Origin: an uncultured Lachnospiraceae bacterium
GTDB taxonomy: Bacteria > Bacillota_A > Clostridia > Lachnospirales > Lachnospiraceae
Direction: 5' to 3'
Assembly: GCA_902766415.1 (NCBI GenBank)
Contig: CACXDR010000155.1
Location: forward strand, 1 to 7,409
DNA: 7,409 nt
Shown: piece by piece, positions 5,589 through 7,409 of the stretch
Layout: each line of letters begins with the position of its first letter
How positions within the stretch are numbered: the first letter of the stretch is position 1
Program-made: the position numbers and the translations under genes
Notes under the pieces: model-generated
The model's database searches: none
What the model saw: the letters and a program-made list of their open reading frames with translations, nothing else
What the model was told of the DNA's origin: nothing

Positions 5589-5693
5589 TCTCAGTTTGGT
5601 TTACAATAAATAAAAAAACGATCCCGGAGACCTGGAAAAATGAAAATTTCAGGCCCGCGGAGTCCAAAAATCAAAATTATGTCAACCGTTTTT

Positions 5694-5724
5694 GCACCTA
5701 CAAGATATTGTAGGTGCTTTTTTT
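5694..5724 (+). terminator. Intrinsic (Rho-independent) terminator, plus strand
   Basis: A perfect 10-bp stem GCACCTACAA (5694-5703)/TTGTAGGTGC (5708-5717) is closed by a GATA loop and followed at once by seven T (5718-5724). The reverse reading ends in A residues, so it works only in the plus direction. It is the likely end of the trxB transcript, about 185 bases after the stop codon, and it insulates the barnase-like gene from read-through. Confidence 0.93.
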
Positions 5725-5866
5725 CGCTTTTTCGGCTGCGGAAAACGTTTTTTATCCGTTTTATCGTGCAAGATATTGTTCCGGGGAAAATTATGCCCAC
5801 TAAAGCTTGTTGCGAATCTCCCGAATTGCGCTATAATGAAATTCAGATAAAGCTACAAGATATATG
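5701..5866 (+). repeat. Three dispersed CAAGATAT repeats around the barnase-gene promoter
   Basis: CAAGATATTGT occurs at 5701-5711 (inside the terminator hairpin) and again at 5769-5779, about 30 bases upstream of the -35 box. CTACAAGATAT occurs at 5698-5708 and again at 5853-5863, in the leader just before the ribosome site. The sequence is AT-rich and short, so chance is possible; the spacing around a single promoter is what draws attention. Confidence 0.3.
5810..5837 (+). promoter_or_regulatory. Sigma-A/sigma-70-type promoter of the barnase-like gene
   Basis: TTGCGA (5810-5815), a 16-base spacer, and a perfect TATAAT (5832-5837). Transcription would begin near 5844, leaving a leader of about 48 bases to the proposed start at 5892. 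Its place just after the terminator shows that the ribonuclease gene has its own transcription unit, which may continue into recJ. Confidence 0.8.
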
Positions 5867-5891
5867 CTGCACAGAAGGGGTGACAGACCAA

Positions 5892-6563
5892 GTGTACAGA
5901 CGCAGAATGGAACAGCGCAGGAGGCTTCTCCAGAGCGTGATCCGGTGGCATCCGCTGCTGATCCTTATGATCATGTTCATACTGGGCGCCTGCAGCCGGA
6001 CGAAGCCGGCCGGATATACCATCACGACCGCCGCGCAGACCGTGGAACAGACGGTGGAGTCGACGACGGCCGCGTTTTCTCTGGTGGAGGAGACGACGCA
6101 GGCGGAAAAGCCAAAACCGGCGGATCCTGCGGCGGAGAGGCTTCAGGAGACCGCGGAGGCGGTCCCCGCGTCGGTCACGGAGGGCGCGCCGGAGCAGGAG
6201 ACCACGGCGGCCGGGCTTACGGTCAGCGAAAACGGGAATTACACCTCGAAGGACGAGGTCGCGCTTTATATCCATCTCTACGGACGGCTTCCTTCCAATT
6301 ATATAACGAAGCGGAAGGCGGAGGACCGGGGCTGGGACTCAAAGAAAGGGAACCTCGACGACATCCTGCCGGGCATGAGCATCGGCGGCAGCACCTTCGG
6401 GAACTACGAAGGGCGGCTTCCGGCGGAAAAGGGCAGGAAATACTACGAATGTGACATCGACTACGAAGGCGGCTACAGGAACGCGAAGCGCATCATCTAT
6501 TCGAACGACGGGCTCGTGTTCTATACGGAGGATCATTACAAGACCTTCGAGCAGCTTTACTAG
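5892..6563 (+). CDS. Barnase-type extracellular ribonuclease, predicted lipoprotein
   Basis: A 223-residue predicted surface ribonuclease. An Arg-rich N-terminus (seven Arg in the first 18 residues) and a hydrophobic helix (21-33) end in the lipobox LGAC, with Cys34 as the lipidation site. A Thr/Glu/Ala/Pro-rich stalk follows (about 35-112). Residues 113-223 align along their whole length with barnase: LPSNYITK, GWDSKKGNL, PGMSIGG, CDIDY, DHYKTF. The barnase catalytic set is complete: Lys140 (Lys27), Glu186 (Glu73, general base), Arg196 (Arg83), Arg200 (Arg87) and His215 (His102, general acid). The expected activity is RNA cleavage, preferring 3' of guanosine, via 2',3'-cyclic phosphate. GTG 5892 is chosen as start because AAGGGGTGA (5875-5883) lies 8 bases upstream; GTG 5880 overlaps that site and ATG 5907 is too far. 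It has its own promoter. No barstar-like inhibitor gene adjoins. Export and anchoring are inferred from the signal. Confidence 0.9.
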   Translation: MYRRRMEQRRRLLQSVIRWHPLLILMIMFILGACSRTKPAGYTITTAAQTVEQTVESTTAAFSLVEETTQAEKPKPADPAAERLQETAEAVPASVTEGAPEQETTAAGLTVSENGNYTSKDEVALYIHLYGRLPSNYITKRKAEDRGWDSKKGNLDDILPGMSIGGSTFGNYEGRLPAEKGRKYYECDIDYEGGYRNAKRIIYSNDGLVFYTEDHYKTFEQLY

Positions 6564-6568
6564 GCCGG

Positions 6569-6586
6569 CCGGCGGAGGGACGCCGG
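6569..6586 (+). repeat. GC-rich hairpin after the barnase-like gene
   Basis: CCGGCG (6569-6574) and CGCCGG (6581-6586) form a perfect 6-bp stem with a 6-base loop, 5 bases after the stop codon. There is no T-run, so it is not a classical intrinsic terminator. It might protect the 3' end of the mRNA or attenuate read-through into recJ. Confidence 0.4.
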
Positions 6587-6599
6587 ACAGGAGCCGGAG

Positions 6600-6621
6600 G
6601 GACCGCAGCCTGAAGCGGTCC
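6600..6621 (+). repeat. Hairpin immediately before the recJ ribosome site
   Basis: GGACCGC (6600-6606) and GCGGTCC (6615-6621) form a perfect 7-bp stem with an 8-base loop. It ends three bases before the recJ GGAG (6624-6627). No T-run follows. It leaves the ribosome site single-stranded, so it may set recJ translation or mRNA stability rather than end transcription. Confidence 0.4.
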
Positions 6622-6632
6622 GCGGAGCACAA

Positions 6633-7409
6633 ATGAAAAAAACACAGTGGATGATCTACACGAAACGGGCCGATTTCAAGCTGCTTGCGGCCCGTTTTTC
6701 TGTTTCTCCCGTCCTGGCGCGGATCATGACGAACCGGGGCGTCGGGGAAGACGAAATGGGCAGCTATCTTCACGGGACGCTTTCAGAGCTCCCGGACCCG
6801 CTCCTTCTGAAGGACCTTGAGAAGGCGGTGCGGATCCTCCTTGAAAAATGCAGGGAGGGAAAGCAGATCCGCATCATCGGGGACTACGACATCGACGGGA
6901 TCTGTTCGACCTATATCCTGCTGACGGGACTAAAGCGCGCGGGCGCGCGGGCGGACTACGATATTCCGGACCGCGTGAAGGACGGCTACGGCCTCAACAT
7001 GAACCTGATCGAAAAGGCGCACGCCGACGGGACGGACACCATCCTCACCTGCGACAACGGGATCGCCGCGATCGATGAGATCCGCGCGGCGAAGGAGTAC
7101 GGGATGACGGTGGTCGTGACGGACCATCATGAGGTCGGGCACGACGCTTCCGGCGCGGAAAAGCTTCCGCCGGCGGACGCGGTCGTGGACCCGAAGCAGG
7201 AGGACTGCCGGTACCCGTTCGACGGGATCTGCGGCGCGGTCGTCGCTTTCTACCTGATCCGGGTCCTTTACCGGGCCGCCGGCATTCCGGAGGCGGAGTG
7301 GGAGGAGCTTCTTCCGTTCGCGGCCATCGCGACGGTCGGGGACGTCATGTCGCTGAAGCATGAGAACCGCATCATCGTGAAGGAAGGCCTGAAGAGCATC
7401 GCGCATACC
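6633..7409 (+). CDS. recJ: Single-stranded-DNA-specific exonuclease RecJ, N-terminal part
   Basis: The first 259 codons of a longer gene, cut by the window edge with the frame still open. RecJ is a 5'-3' exonuclease on single-stranded DNA of the DHH phosphoesterase superfamily, used in recombination and mismatch and base-excision repair. The metal-binding motifs appear in order: GDYDIDGICS (Asp84, Asp86, Asp88), TCDNG (Asp141), VVTDHHEV (Asp164, His165, His166) and ATVGDVMSL (Asp237). DPKQEDCRYPF and GICGAVVAFYL between them match the RecJ core. ATG 6633 is supported by GGAG (6624-6627) at 5 bases. It follows the barnase-like gene by 69 bases with no T-run terminator between them, so some transcripts may include both. 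The DHHA1 and OB domains expected downstream are outside the window. Confidence 0.93.
   Translation, partial: MKKTQWMIYTKRADFKLLAARFSVSPVLARIMTNRGVGEDEMGSYLHGTLSELPDPLLLKDLEKAVRILLEKCREGKQIRIIGDYDIDGICSTYILLTGLKRAGARADYDIPDRVKDGYGLNMNLIEKAHADGTDTILTCDNGIAAIDEIRAAKEYGMTVVVTDHHEVGHDASGAEKLPPADAVVDPKQEDCRYPFDGICGAVVAFYLIRVLYRAAGIPEAEWEELLPFAAIATVGDVMSLKHENRIIVKEGLKSIAHT

Larger units (their letters stand above)
5509..5891. other. Non-coding interval between trxB and the barnase-like gene
   Basis: No convincing gene is present. The open frame that spans 5640-5891 in the plus direction runs through a perfect terminator hairpin and a promoter and has no ribosome site, so it is not translated as such. 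The interval holds, in order: a GC-rich zone of nested inverted repeats (5515-5588); an AT-rich zone (5590-5693) with no recognisable feature beyond the small palindrome TGAAAATTTCA (5641-5651); an intrinsic terminator (5694-5724); an AT-rich zone with the palindrome AAAACGTTTT (5742-5751); a promoter (5810-5837); and the leader of the next gene. Confidence 0.7.

Noticed and set aside
4546..5667. 373-codon minus-strand ORF opposite trxB
   Set aside because: It covers a textbook trxB on the other strand; its translation is low-complexity Arg/Ala/His/Asp-rich shadow sequence.
5640..5891. N-terminal extension of the barnase-like protein from ATG 5640
   Set aside because: It would be translated through a perfect intrinsic terminator and a TATAAT promoter, has no ribosome site, and would bury the lipoprotein signal inside the protein. 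GTG 5892 with AAGGGGTGA 8 bases upstream is far better.
5916..5933. Twin-arginine (Tat) export signal RRRLL in the barnase-like protein
   Set aside because: RRxLL matches the loose Tat pattern, but the N-terminus is simply Arg-rich. The lipobox explains export, and many Clostridia lack Tat.
1..7409. CRISPR array, tRNA, rRNA, insertion sequence or integrase
   Set aside because: No regularly spaced repeats, no cloverleaf with a CCA-like end, no rRNA-like blocks, no terminal inverted repeats with a transposase or recombinase reading frame.

Overview
The window reads as a chromosomal segment from a GC-rich Firmicute, most likely a Clostridia/Lachnospiraceae-type anaerobe. This rests on codons ending mostly in G or C, purine-rich Shine-Dalgarno sites close to AAAGGAG, AT-rich sigma-A-type promoters between GC-rich genes, a lipoprotein signal of the low-GC Gram-positive kind, and the gene families present. 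No tRNA, rRNA, insertion sequence, integrase, CRISPR array or origin was found.

Layout from left to right. (1) 2-409: the 3' end of a 2-hydroxycarboxylate (citrate/malate type) transporter. (2) A good promoter at 431-459 opens a run of four same-strand genes up to 3694: a small papain/C39-like cysteine-peptidase-fold protein (521-1027), an SPL-family radical SAM protein whose C-terminus resembles a sliding-clamp-binding peptide (1034-1909), a MATE efflux transporter (1963-3393) and an acylphosphatase (3410-3694). (3) A convergent short-chain dehydrogenase gene, FabG-like and most like the EF-P 5-aminopentanone reductase (YmfI) group, lies on the minus strand (3748-4479). Its junction with the acylphosphatase gene is a partial tandem duplication containing the tails of both genes. 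(4) Divergent from it is thioredoxin reductase trxB (4579-5508), separated by a 99-base spacer with two perfect palindromes. (5) 5509-5891 is non-coding: nested and alternative inverted repeats, a textbook intrinsic terminator (5694-5724) and a strong promoter (5810-5837). (6) 5892-6563 encodes a predicted lipoprotein made of a Thr/Glu/Ala/Pro-rich stalk and a complete barnase-type ribonuclease domain with all catalytic residues. (7) recJ starts at 6633 and runs off the right edge.

Most of the genes are housekeeping (redox, DNA repair, small-molecule transport) and work independently. Two parts deserve a second look. The first is the surface-anchored barnase-like RNase with no barstar-type inhibitor gene beside it in the window. 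The second is the peptidase-fold/radical SAM/exporter run, which superficially resembles a RiPP cassette but lacks any visible precursor gene and has the wrong radical SAM subfamily. All assignments come from reading motifs by eye; no database search was possible.
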